This document shows, piece after piece, positions 31,166 through 38,124 of a stretch of DNA of 43,624 nt (position 1 is its first letter; each line of letters starts with the position of its first letter). Location: assembly GCA_902796005.1 (NCBI GenBank), contig CADBNF010000038.1:1-43624 (forward strand), read 5' to 3'. Origin of the DNA: an uncultured Lachnospiraceae bacterium. GTDB taxonomy: Bacteria > Bacillota > Clostridia > Lachnospirales > Lachnospiraceae. The notes beneath the pieces were generated by a model. It did no database searches. It was not told the origin of the DNA and saw only the letters and a program-made list of their open reading frames with translations. A program made the position numbers and the translations under genes.

Positions 31166-33199
31166 ATGTCTTCTAAATACAGCCACGTATTTACACCTAT
31201 CCGCATCCGTGGTGTGGACTTTAAAAACAGAATCTTTCTTGCCCCGGCCACACCGGTGCTTTCCACCCCCGACGGCCTGGTGACCCCGGAGCTGGTCAAC
31301 TGGATGCGCATGTTTGCCAGGGGCGGCGTAACCACACTGTACCTGGGGAACTGTTCCGTGGACCTTTCCGAAAACCAGGACCAGAGCTACCAGCTGGACC
31401 TGGGCAGGGACGACTGCATCCGGGAGCTGGCCCGGTATGCGGACATGTGTAAGGAATATGACTGCCACGCCTCCCTGGAAATCAACCATGCCGGGGAAGG
31501 CATCGGCTTCGAAACCTTCGGCCGTCCGGCCTACTCCGCTTCCTCCTATATTTCCTCCGATGAAGAAATCCGCGCCCGCATGCTCGGCCGGGATCCGATT
31601 CCCTGCGAGGAAATGTCGAAGGAGAAAATCAGGGAGGTTATCGGCATGTTCGCCGATGCTGCCTACCGGATGAAGCGGGCCGGCATGGATATTGTCATGG
31701 TCCACGGCGGCCACGGCAACCTGATTTCCCAGTTCACCTCCCCGAAATTCAACAAGCGTACCGACGAATACGGCGGAAGCACCGAAAACCGGGCCCGTTT
31801 CGCCATTGAAGTCTGCGACGCCATCCGGGAAAAATGCGGTGAAAACTTCGTTATCGAATACCGCTGCTCCGGCGACGAGGAAGACCCGGAGGGCATGCAC
31901 ATCGAGGAAACCATCAAGCTGGCCGGCCTGCTCAAAGGCCATATCGACATTCTCCATGTCTCCGCCGGCCTTCATTCCCTGCCCTTTGGCAAGGATGAAT
32001 ATTACCGGAACTGGTGCCAGAATGCCCTGATGCCCAGATGCTTTAACGTGCATTATGCCCGGGACATCAAAAGAGCCCACCCTGATCTTCTTGTCAATAC
32101 CGTAGGCTCCATCACCAGCATAGATTATGCAGAAGAAATTATTTCCAAAGGCTGGGCGGATTTCGTCTCCATGTGCCGGCCCCTGCACGCGGACCCGGAC
32201 ATGCCCAGGAAATATGCGGAAAACCGTCCTGAGGAACGGATTCCCTGCCTGCGCTGCGATACCTGCGCCAAGCATATCATGGTGCCCAAAATGATTTACT
32301 GCGCCGTCAACCCCATGTGCGGGATGACGGATGAGCTGCGGGACGGCGTCATCCCGAAGGCGGAGACGAAAAAGAAGGCAGCTGTTGTGGGCGGCGGTCC
32401 CGGCGGCATCTATGCCATGATGACCCTCTGCCGCCGCGGCCACGACGTTACCCTCTACGAAGCCTCTGATTCCTTCGGCGGCAATATCATCAAGGCAGCC
32501 AACCCCTCCTTCAAGCTCGATATGAAGGATTACCTGAAATGGCTGCAGAGCCGTCCGGAAAAATACGCGAAGGAATACGGGGCAAAGCTTCTGCTGAACA
32601 CAAAGGCCACAAAGGAAATGCTGGATGCGGAAAACTATGACGCGGTAATCATCGCCATCGGTGCTGACCGGATTATCCCCGACGTTCCGGGCATTGACCT
32701 GCCGAATGTGGCCTGGGCTCCGGATGCGGAGGAAGGCTGCATCGAAGTGGGCGATAAAATCATCATCATCGGCGGCAGCACCAACGGCATTGAATCCGCC
32801 CTGGAATTTTCCGCCAGAGGAAAACAGGTGGAAATCATCGAGATGAACGACGAAGCCGGTCTGCGTTTCCAGTGGATGAACAAAAGCTCAGGTTCCCAGG
32901 CCAGGGAATTTGAACGGATCCTGCAGAATAAGCCGGAGATCCGGATTCATTACCGCAGCCGTCTTACGGAAATCCTGCCCGACGGCGTGGTTTACGAAGA
33001 TATGGCCACCGGAGAAAAGAAAACCCTGTCCGGTGACAGTGTGCTTCTGGCCTGCGGCATGCGGGCGAGACTGGAGGAGGCGGATACCTTAAGGCACTGC
33101 GCGCCGGAATCGGACGTATTTGTCATCGGCGATGCAAAGGAAGCCCGCACCGTCGCGGAGGCCACCAACGAAGCCTTCCGCATCTGCCTGCATATCTGA
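31166..33199 (+). CDS. NADH:flavin oxidoreductase, OYE/BaiCD type (OYE4)
   Basis: 677 residues, same architecture. The FMN barrel has FTPIRIRGVDFKNRIFLAP and VHGGHGNLISQFTSP, the cluster site begins at C361 (CLRCDTC, then CAVNP), and the C-terminal part has AVVGGGPGGIYA and IIIIGGSTNGIESA. It is more distant from OYE2/OYE3 in the barrel: ATPVLSTPDGLVTPELVNW replaces PPSPNLAS-type residues at the substrate face, so the substrate probably differs. AAGGA lies 6 bases before the ATG. No promoter is seen between OYE3 and OYE4. BaiH/BaiCD, which act as a pair on opposite stereochemistry of bile acid intermediates, are a precedent for two such enzymes in one operon; the analogy is inference. Confidence 0.9.
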   Translation: MSSKYSHVFTPIRIRGVDFKNRIFLAPATPVLSTPDGLVTPELVNWMRMFARGGVTTLYLGNCSVDLSENQDQSYQLDLGRDDCIRELARYADMCKEYDCHASLEINHAGEGIGFETFGRPAYSASSYISSDEEIRARMLGRDPIPCEEMSKEKIREVIGMFADAAYRMKRAGMDIVMVHGGHGNLISQFTSPKFNKRTDEYGGSTENRARFAIEVCDAIREKCGENFVIEYRCSGDEEDPEGMHIEETIKLAGLLKGHIDILHVSAGLHSLPFGKDEYYRNWCQNALMPRCFNVHYARDIKRAHPDLLVNTVGSITSIDYAEEIISKGWADFVSMCRPLHADPDMPRKYAENRPEERIPCLRCDTCAKHIMVPKMIYCAVNPMCGMTDELRDGVIPKAETKKKAAVVGGGPGGIYAMMTLCRRGHDVTLYEASDSFGGNIIKAANPSFKLDMKDYLKWLQSRPEKYAKEYGAKLLLNTKATKEMLDAENYDAVIIAIGADRIIPDVPGIDLPNVAWAPDAEEGCIEVGDKIIIIGGSTNGIESALEFSARGKQVEIIEMNDEAGLRFQWMNKSSGSQAREFERILQNKPEIRIHYRSRLTEILPDGVVYEDMATGEKKTLSGDSVLLACGMRARLEEADTLRHCAPESDVFVIGDAKEARTVAEATNEAFRICLHI

Positions 33200-33236
33200 T
33201 GTACAAAACTGCAGGAACCGCCGGATATCGTATTTA

Positions 33237-33265
33237 TTGAAAAAATGGTACTAACGGCGTATTTT
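33237..33265 (+). promoter_or_regulatory. Possible promoter of the small lipoprotein gene
   Basis: TTGAAA (33237-33242), 17-base spacer, TATTTT (33260-33265). A second candidate, an extended -10 TGC-TATCCT, lies about 25 bases further downstream. Confidence 0.45.
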
Positions 33266-33362
33266 CTTCGAAGTTTTTATCTGCTATCCTTTTAACAGGT
33301 AAAAGTCTGCCGCGGTAATTTTTCATTCGCCAGCAGGCAGAACAATTTAAGGAGGAGTAGAA

Positions 33363-33926
33363 ATGAAAAAAAGGCTTGCAATACTGATGGCGGCCTGTCT
33401 GCTTGGCTTAAGCCTTGCAGCCTGCGGCGGCGGCGGCAGCGGCAGCGGTGACAATACACCCAAGGAAATTACAGGCGAAACCGTGGACACCGGCGTATTC
33501 TCCGCTTTCCTTCCCACCGGATGGACCAACGTTCCCCAGAAGGATATGTGGTCAGAGGACAATGCCATTGATCCTGACGTGCTTCTGTTTGTAAAGGGCC
33601 AGGCTACGGAAACCGACTACACCAGCAAACCTTATGTAATGATCAACCACTATGAACCCACCAACTATTTCATAAGCACAAAGAGCTTTTACGACGACGT
33701 CAAAGATCTGGAGGGTGTAACCTTCCAGGGCAAGGAGCTTGAAGAAGCGTTTACCGCTTTGTATGACGGCATCGGAAATGACTACGGCTACACCATTCTG
33801 GACTATGTCGGAGAAGATGCCCAGTGGCACATTACTATCCTTTCAGAACTGGACGGAAAATCCACCGGACTGTCCCTGGACAGTGCCGAGGTTCAGAAGA
33901 TTCTGGACAGCATTGTCCTTGACTGA
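33363..33926 (+). CDS. Lipoprotein of unknown function
   Basis: 187 residues with a clear type II signal peptide (lipobox LAA-C21) and a Gly/Ser linker, so it is membrane-anchored outside the cell. The body (about 40-187) starts TGVFSAFLPTGWTNVP and looks like a single beta-rich domain with a predicted C-terminal helix; the opening resembles small DcrB/PsbP-like domains, but this is too weak to assign. AAGGAGG lies 5-8 bases before the ATG. A perfect terminator follows, so it is monocistronic between the OYE operon and the lysine importer. Confidence 0.8.
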   Translation: MKKRLAILMAACLLGLSLAACGGGGSGSGDNTPKEITGETVDTGVFSAFLPTGWTNVPQKDMWSEDNAIDPDVLLFVKGQATETDYTSKPYVMINHYEPTNYFISTKSFYDDVKDLEGVTFQGKELEEAFTALYDGIGNDYGYTILDYVGEDAQWHITILSELDGKSTGLSLDSAEVQKILDSIVLD

Positions 33927-33935
33927 CAGGCTGAT

Positions 33936-33968
33936 AAATCCGGCGTTTGAAAAAACGCCGGATTTTCT
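33936..33968 (+). terminator. Terminator after the small lipoprotein gene
   Basis: Perfect 13-bp stem (33936-33948 with 33953-33965), GAAA tetraloop and a T-rich tail. Confidence 0.9.
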
Positions 33969-33989
33969 TCTGTTGTGCAGCTTTAACAG

Positions 33990-34018
33990 TTGACAATACT
34001 GCTTTCCTGTGTTAAATT
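33990..34018 (+). promoter_or_regulatory. Promoter of the lysine riboswitch/importer unit
   Basis: Perfect -35 TTGACA (33990-33995), 17-base spacer, TAAATT (34013-34018). Transcription would start about 6 bases before the aptamer P1 stem. Confidence 0.75.
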
Positions 34019-34030
34019 ACTGAAAACCGA

Positions 34031-34205
34031 AGCAAAGATAGAGGCGCGGAATTCATCATTACCTGTCCGGAGTCAGCGGATGACAGAGATGTACAGGGAA
34101 AGGGAAGTCCGCCGAAGCGTAAAGGAAGCCGCGGCCCTTACGCTGGGCGCCGGGATAAGATGCCGGCGACTGTCACAGTTTATGTGGAGAGCTGTCGTAG
34201 TTGCT
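34031..34205 (+). ncRNA. Lysine riboswitch aptamer (L-box)
   Basis: A 175-nt stretch shows the L-box landmarks in order: GATAGAGGCGCG just after P1, CCGGAGTCAGCGGATGACAG, GCCGAAGCG, CGCTGGGC, GGCGACTGTCACAG and TGTGGAGAGCTGTC. P1 closes between AGCAA-GATAG (34031-34041) and CTGTC-TTGCT (34192-34205). With lysine bound, P1 forms and a downstream terminator folds. This also covers the only gene-free stretch longer than 300 bases (33927-34278). Confidence 0.93.
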
Positions 34206-34228
34206 TATTTTCAGGTATGGAATTTATG

Positions 34229-34257
34229 CGGCTGAAGCGACACGCTTCGGCCGTTTT
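34229..34257 (+). terminator. Terminator of the lysine riboswitch expression platform
   Basis: 11-bp stem (34229-34239 with 34243-34253, one G-T pair), a 3-base loop and TTTT. It lies between the aptamer and the ribosome binding site, so control is by transcription termination. Confidence 0.85.
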
Positions 34258-34278
34258 AAATTCAAGGAGGAATGAAAA

Positions 34279-35205
34279 ATGAAAAAGATCACAAAGATTG
34301 CAGCCCTTGCCCTTGCAGGCCTGCTTGCCGTAAGCCTTACTGCCTGTGGCAGTTCATCCGGTGAAGGCAGCACTTCTTCTGCTGCTGAGAGCACTGCCTC
34401 TTCCGCAGCTGAAACCGGCTCAGCTTCCGCAGCCGTGGTTCCCTCCGGCGTGGAGGACGGTGTCCTTACCGTAGCCATGGAATGTGCTTATGCGCCTTAT
34501 AACTGGGCCCAGACCGATGATTCCAACGGTGCGGTTCCCATCAAGGATTCCAACATGTATGCCAACGGTTATGACGTCATGATGGCGAAAAAGCTCTGCG
34601 AAGCCAACGGCTGGGAGCTGGAAATCATGCAGCTTGACTGGGATTCCCTGATTCCCGCTGTTCAGTCCGGCATCTGTGACGCGGTTATCGCCGGCCAGTC
34701 CATGACAGCCGAACGTATGGAATCCGTTGATTTTGCGGGTCCCTACCTCTATGCCACCATCGTCTGCCTCACCCTTGAAGGCTCCGAATATGCCGATGCC
34801 AAGGGCCTTGCCGACCTCGCCGGCGGTTCCTGCACCAGCCAGACCGGTACCATCTGGTACACCGTCTGCCTGCCCCAGATTGAAGGCGCCAACGTGCAGC
34901 CTCCCGCTGAGACCGCTCCGGCCATGCTGATGGCTCTGGAAACCAAGACCGTTGATTTCGTCTGCACCGATATGCCGACCGCCCAGGGCGCCATGCTGGC
35001 TTATCCGGATATGGTTCTCCTTGACTTCGCCGGTTCCGGTGATGATTTCGAGGTTTCCGATGAGGATATCAACATCGGTATCTCCGTTGCAAAGGGCAAC
35101 ACCGTCCTTCTGGATGCGCTGAACAGTGTGCTTTCCGACATGACCGCCGATGATTTCAATGCGCTCATGGCCGAAGCCATTGCCGTACAGCCTCTGGGCG
35201 AATAA
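34279..35205 (+). CDS. Amino acid ABC transporter substrate-binding lipoprotein (probably lysine)
   Basis: Family 3 solute-binding protein of 308 residues. Type II signal peptide with lipobox LTA-C23, then a Ser/Ala/Glu linker (about 24-52), then the bilobed domain: GVLTVAMECAYAPYNW, NGYDVMMAKKLCEANGWELEI, WDSLIPAVQSGICDAVIAGQSMT, ERMESVDFAGPY. It captures a polar amino acid outside the membrane for the permease and ATPase encoded next. The lysine riboswitch directly upstream indicates lysine as the main ligand; the binding-pocket residues alone would not show this. AGGAGG lies about 9 bases before the ATG. Confidence 0.93.
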   Translation: MKKITKIAALALAGLLAVSLTACGSSSGEGSTSSAAESTASSAAETGSASAAVVPSGVEDGVLTVAMECAYAPYNWAQTDDSNGAVPIKDSNMYANGYDVMMAKKLCEANGWELEIMQLDWDSLIPAVQSGICDAVIAGQSMTAERMESVDFAGPYLYATIVCLTLEGSEYADAKGLADLAGGSCTSQTGTIWYTVCLPQIEGANVQPPAETAPAMLMALETKTVDFVCTDMPTAQGAMLAYPDMVLLDFAGSGDDFEVSDEDINIGISVAKGNTVLLDALNSVLSDMTADDFNALMAEAIAVQPLGE

Positions 35206-35226
35206 GCCTTATTGCTGATTATTCCT

Positions 35227-35260
35227 GCAGGCAGGCGTTCTTCGTCTGCCTGCCTTATTT
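35227..35260 (+). terminator. Partial terminator between binding protein and permease genes
   Basis: 11-bp stem (35227-35237 with 35243-35253, one G-T pair), loop TTCTT, then TTATTTCTTT. Such hairpins usually let the binding protein be made in excess over the membrane parts. Confidence 0.7.
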
Positions 35261-35290
35261 CTTTATAAATTCGATATAAGGAGTTCTTCC

Positions 35291-36148
35291 ATGTTTATCG
35301 ACAGACTGACGCAGCTGGGCCAGGATATTGCAAAGCTCTGGTCCCAGTACAGCGCTTCCTTCCTTCTCGGTGTCAGGAACACCCTGATTCTCGCTGTGGT
35401 GGCTACGGCCATCGGCTGTGTAATCGGCTTTTTCTGCGGTGTGCTGCAGACGATTCCCTACACAAAGAATGACAATATTTTCAAGCGCTTCTTCCTGAAG
35501 CTTTTACGGGTTGTCATCCGGATTTATGTGGAAATCTTCCGCGGTACCCCCATGATCCTGCAGGCCGTGTTCATCTTCTATGCCCTGCCCTATTTTTCAG
35601 GCAATGCCATCCAGTTCACCAACAAATGGATCTGCGCCATCGTGGTTGTTTCCATCAACACCGGCGCCTATATGGCGGAGTCCTTCCGGGGCGGCATTAT
35701 TTCCATTGATCCCGGCCAGACAGAGGGTGCGAAGGCCATCGGCATGACCCACTTCCAGACCATGAACAGCATTATCCTGCCCCAGGCCTTAAGAAACATC
35801 ATGCCCCAGATCGGCAACAACTTCATCATCAACGTGAAGGATACCTCCGTCATGTTCATCATCGGCTTTACGGAATTCTTCGCTTACCACAAGATGATTA
35901 CCGGCGCGACCTTCAAGTACTTCCCCTCGGCCGTCATCGAGATGGCAGGTTACCTGATCATGACCATCATCGCTTCTCTCCTGCTCCGTTTTGTGGAGAA
36001 AAAGCTTGACGGCGCCGGCAGCTATGAGCTGGTCAATGCAGACCAGCTGGTGATGACCGCCGGTACCTACAACAATCCGGAAAAGGGTTCCCCCTATGAT
36101 GAGCACAGCAAGGAATATCCGGATCTTTCAGAAAGGAGGGGCAGATAA
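35291..36148 (+). CDS. Amino acid ABC transporter permease (His/Glu/Gln/Arg family)
   Basis: Integral membrane subunit of 285 residues. Five or so membrane segments begin with FLLGVRNTLILAVVATAIGCVIGFF; the family motif VEIFRGTPMILQAVF follows, and the ATPase-contacting EAA loop reads TEGAKAIGMTHFQTMNSIILPQA. A polar C-terminal tail of about 45 residues is longer than usual. AAGGAG lies 8 bases before the ATG. The ATPase gene follows immediately: the TAA stop abuts the next ATG. Only one permease gene is present, so a homodimer is expected. Confidence 0.94.
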   Translation: MFIDRLTQLGQDIAKLWSQYSASFLLGVRNTLILAVVATAIGCVIGFFCGVLQTIPYTKNDNIFKRFFLKLLRVVIRIYVEIFRGTPMILQAVFIFYALPYFSGNAIQFTNKWICAIVVVSINTGAYMAESFRGGIISIDPGQTEGAKAIGMTHFQTMNSIILPQALRNIMPQIGNNFIINVKDTSVMFIIGFTEFFAYHKMITGATFKYFPSAVIEMAGYLIMTIIASLLLRFVEKKLDGAGSYELVNADQLVMTAGTYNNPEKGSPYDEHSKEYPDLSERRGR

Positions 36149-36889
36149 ATGGATAACCAGGCGATCCTAGAAGTCAGTCATCTGTCCAAAGCCTTCGGTA
36201 AAAACACCGTATTGAAGGACATCGATTTTACGGTCCGTCCCGGCGACGTCACCAGCATCATCGGGGCCTCCGGCTCAGGAAAATCCACCCTTCTGCGGTG
36301 CATCAACCTCCTTGAGACGCCCACCGGCGGCGATATCCTCTACCACGGCAAATCCGTTGTAGCCAGGGGCTTCAATCCCTCCAGCTACCGGGCAAAGGTC
36401 GGTATGGTGTTCCAGAGCTTCAACCTGTTCAACAACCTGACCGTGCTGGATAACTGCATGATCGGACAGATCAAGGTATTGAAGCGCAACAGGGAGGAAG
36501 CCAGGGAGAAAGCTCTGAAATACCTGGATAAGGTGGGCATGGTTCCTTATATGAACGCAAAGCCCCGGCAGATATCCGGCGGACAGAAGCAGCGGGCAGC
36601 CATTGCCAGAGCCCTGGCCATGGATCCGGAAATTCTTCTCTTCGATGAACCCACCTCCGCCCTGGACCCGGAAATGGTCGGCGAGGTACTGTCCGTTATG
36701 CGGGATCTGGCCAATGAGGGCATGACCATGCTGGTGGTCACCCATGAGATGGCCTTCGCCCGGGACGTCAGCTCCGACGTGGTATTCATGTCAGATGGCG
36801 TTATCTGCGAGCAGGGAGATCCGAAGGAAATCTTCAGCAACCCGAAAGAAACAAAAACCCGCGAATTCCTTTCGAGAATTCTCGGGTAG
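36149..36889 (+). CDS. Amino acid ABC transporter ATP-binding protein
   Basis: Cytosolic ATPase of 246 residues of the HisP/GlnQ type: Walker [10 protein letters not shown] (about residues 39-47), Q-loop VFQSFNLF, signature [16 protein letters not shown], Walker [13 protein letters not shown] and H-loop VVTHEM are all intact. It powers the importer formed with the two preceding genes. Its ribosome binding site (AAAGGAGG) lies inside the permease gene and the ATG follows the permease stop directly. A terminator closes the operon. Confidence 0.95.
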   Translation: MDNQAILEVSHLSKAFGKNTVLKDIDFTVRPGDVTSIIGASGSGKSTLLRCINLLETPTGGDILYHGKSVVARGFNPSSYRAKVGMVFQSFNLFNNLTVLDNCMIGQIKVLKRNREEAREKALKYLDKVGMVPYMNAKPRQISGGQKQRAAIARALAMDPEILLFDEPTSALDPEMVGEVLSVMRDLANEGMTMLVVTHEMAFARDVSSDVVFMSDGVICEQGDPKEIFSNPKETKTREFLSRILG

Positions 36890-36911
36890 TCATAAGCAAT
36901 CCCTCTTTTAT

Positions 36912-36955
36912 CCCGTCGGGAAAGGCAGTACGCCCTCCCGGCGGGGTTCTTTTTT
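36912..36955 (+). terminator. Terminator of the lysine importer operon
   Basis: 10-bp stem (36912-36921 with 36936-36945, one G-T pair), 14-base loop, followed by GTTCTTTTTT. Confidence 0.85.
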
Positions 36956-37042
36956 ATCAGTTCGCAGCCAGAATAAGGGCTGATACTCTAGCAAATGCTT
37001 TTTTCATATTCGTTTCACAGGCCGAAATGCACCGGGCATTGC

Positions 37043-37522
37043 TCAGTCAACAAAATGCAGGGATGACAGAAATTCCTCGATAATGGGCAGGCTCTGTTCC
37101 TCCAGCGCCTTGCGGCCGTAGTAATAGACCGTATAGCAGCATTTGTTATGCAGGAAAACCACGGTTCTGGCGGACTGACGGATATCCGAAACGGTATATT
37201 CATAATGAACCGTCGCGGATTTGCAGCCGGCGGTTTCCTCTTCGGTGATTCCGTTGCTCTCATAGTCGTAGGATCTGAGCTGCTTGTAAATCTTCTTTTC
37301 CGTGCTTTTTGCGATACTGTACACATCGCCCGCCAGTTTAAACATGATGCCGCTGGCCTGGTGCCAGAGAACGCTGAAAATAATATGCCTGTCTTCGTCT
37401 CGGATGCTCCAGCAGTTGGGGTTGTCCTTGCCGAAGGCCTTCCGCATAACATCCGCATCCATATCCTTAAAGCCTTCAGGCGCGGTCACTGCCAGTGCAT
37501 TGTTCAGAATCACTTCTGCCAT
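37043..37522 (-). CDS. Hypothetical protein
   Basis: 159 residues, no signal peptide or membrane segment. It opens AEVILNNALAVTAPEGFKDMD and contains mixed beta/alpha character; the PEGF element is reminiscent of small DcrB-like domains, but I do not recognise the family. An ATG 6 bases upstream (37528) sits only one base from AAGGAG, so the second ATG at 37522, with 7-base spacing, is the likelier start. The flavodoxin gene ends 28 bases upstream, so the two are probably cotranscribed. Confidence 0.7.
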   Translation of the reverse strand: MAEVILNNALAVTAPEGFKDMDADVMRKAFGKDNPNCWSIRDEDRHIIFSVLWHQASGIMFKLAGDVYSIAKSTEKKIYKQLRSYDYESNGITEEETAGCKSATVHYEYTVSDIRQSARTVVFLHNKCCYTVYYYGRKALEEQSLPIIEEFLSSLHFVD

Positions 37523-37549
37523 GTTCATTCTCCTTCCAAAGCCGGGGAT

Positions 37550-38026
37550 TTATTTCCACTCTTCCACTAAGGAAGCGAAATCCTTCGTTCTGTTCAGCAG
37601 CTTTCCGGGCAGGAACTTCGTCTCCGCGGAACAGCAGGATGCGCAGTCCTTTACGGAATGGCCCATTCCGCCGCCGCCACTGGTGGCGAAGACAGCGATG
37701 GTCTTGCCGGAGAAATCATAGGATTCCAGGAAGGTCCGCACGATCATGGGAGCGGTACCGCACCAGATGGGGAAGCCCAGATAGATAAAATCATATTCGT
37801 CCATGTTCTCGCATTTTCCGGCGATTTCCGGACGGCAGTTGGGAATGTATTTCATCTCCTGGATGCTGCGGCTCTTCTCGTTGGGCCAGTATACATCCTC
37901 TTTGGTATAGGGAATCTTCGGGGTAATCTCATACAGATCTGCACCGGCTGCCTTTGCCAGTTCCTCTGCCACACCTTTTGTCTTGCCGAATTCAGCAGAA
38001 AAATACGCTACAAGTTTCTTTGCCAT
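37550..38026 (-). CDS. Flavodoxin family protein
   Basis: Cytosolic FMN-binding electron carrier or quinone/NADPH reductase-like protein, 158 residues. The FMN phosphate-binding loop is degenerate (FSAEFGKTKGVAEELA, where TxTGxT is classical). FIYLGFPIWCGTAPMIVRTFLE and the second flavin loop FATSGGGGMGHS fit the long-chain flavodoxin-like group (Flavodoxin_4). A CASCC cysteine cluster near residue 130 is unusual but also seen in some clostridial relatives. AGGAGG lies about 8 bases before the ATG. Confidence 0.88.
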   Translation of the reverse strand: MAKKLVAYFSAEFGKTKGVAEELAKAAGADLYEITPKIPYTKEDVYWPNEKSRSIQEMKYIPNCRPEIAGKCENMDEYDFIYLGFPIWCGTAPMIVRTFLESYDFSGKTIAVFATSGGGGMGHSVKDCASCCSAETKFLPGKLLNRTKDFASLVEEWK

Positions 38027-38068
38027 ATGAAGTTCCTCCTTTGGATGGTAATCCTTATGTTTTCTCTA

Positions 38069-38097
38069 ATTGTAAACCCTGCCGGACAAATATACAA
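38069..38097 (-). promoter_or_regulatory. Promoter of the flavodoxin gene
   Basis: Minus-strand TTGTAT (38097-38092), 17-base spacer, TACAAT (38074-38069). Confidence 0.55.
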
Positions 38098-38124
38098 GCG
38101 TCCGCCGGACGTTTATGACTCTTT

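Noticed and set aside
30992-32443. 483-codon open frame antisense to OYE3 and OYE4
   Set aside because: Crosses two real genes and their terminator hairpin; similar antisense frames appear opposite OYE2, as expected for related genes with the same codon bias.
23691-33199. Idea that one of the OYEs is the bilirubin reductase BilR
   Set aside because: The characteristic HGDR motif is not present; all three have HGGHGNL at the comparable place.
33990-34235. 81-codon ORF upstream of the lysine importer
   Set aside because: Lies entirely within the promoter, riboswitch aptamer and terminator; no ribosome binding site and no protein-like composition.
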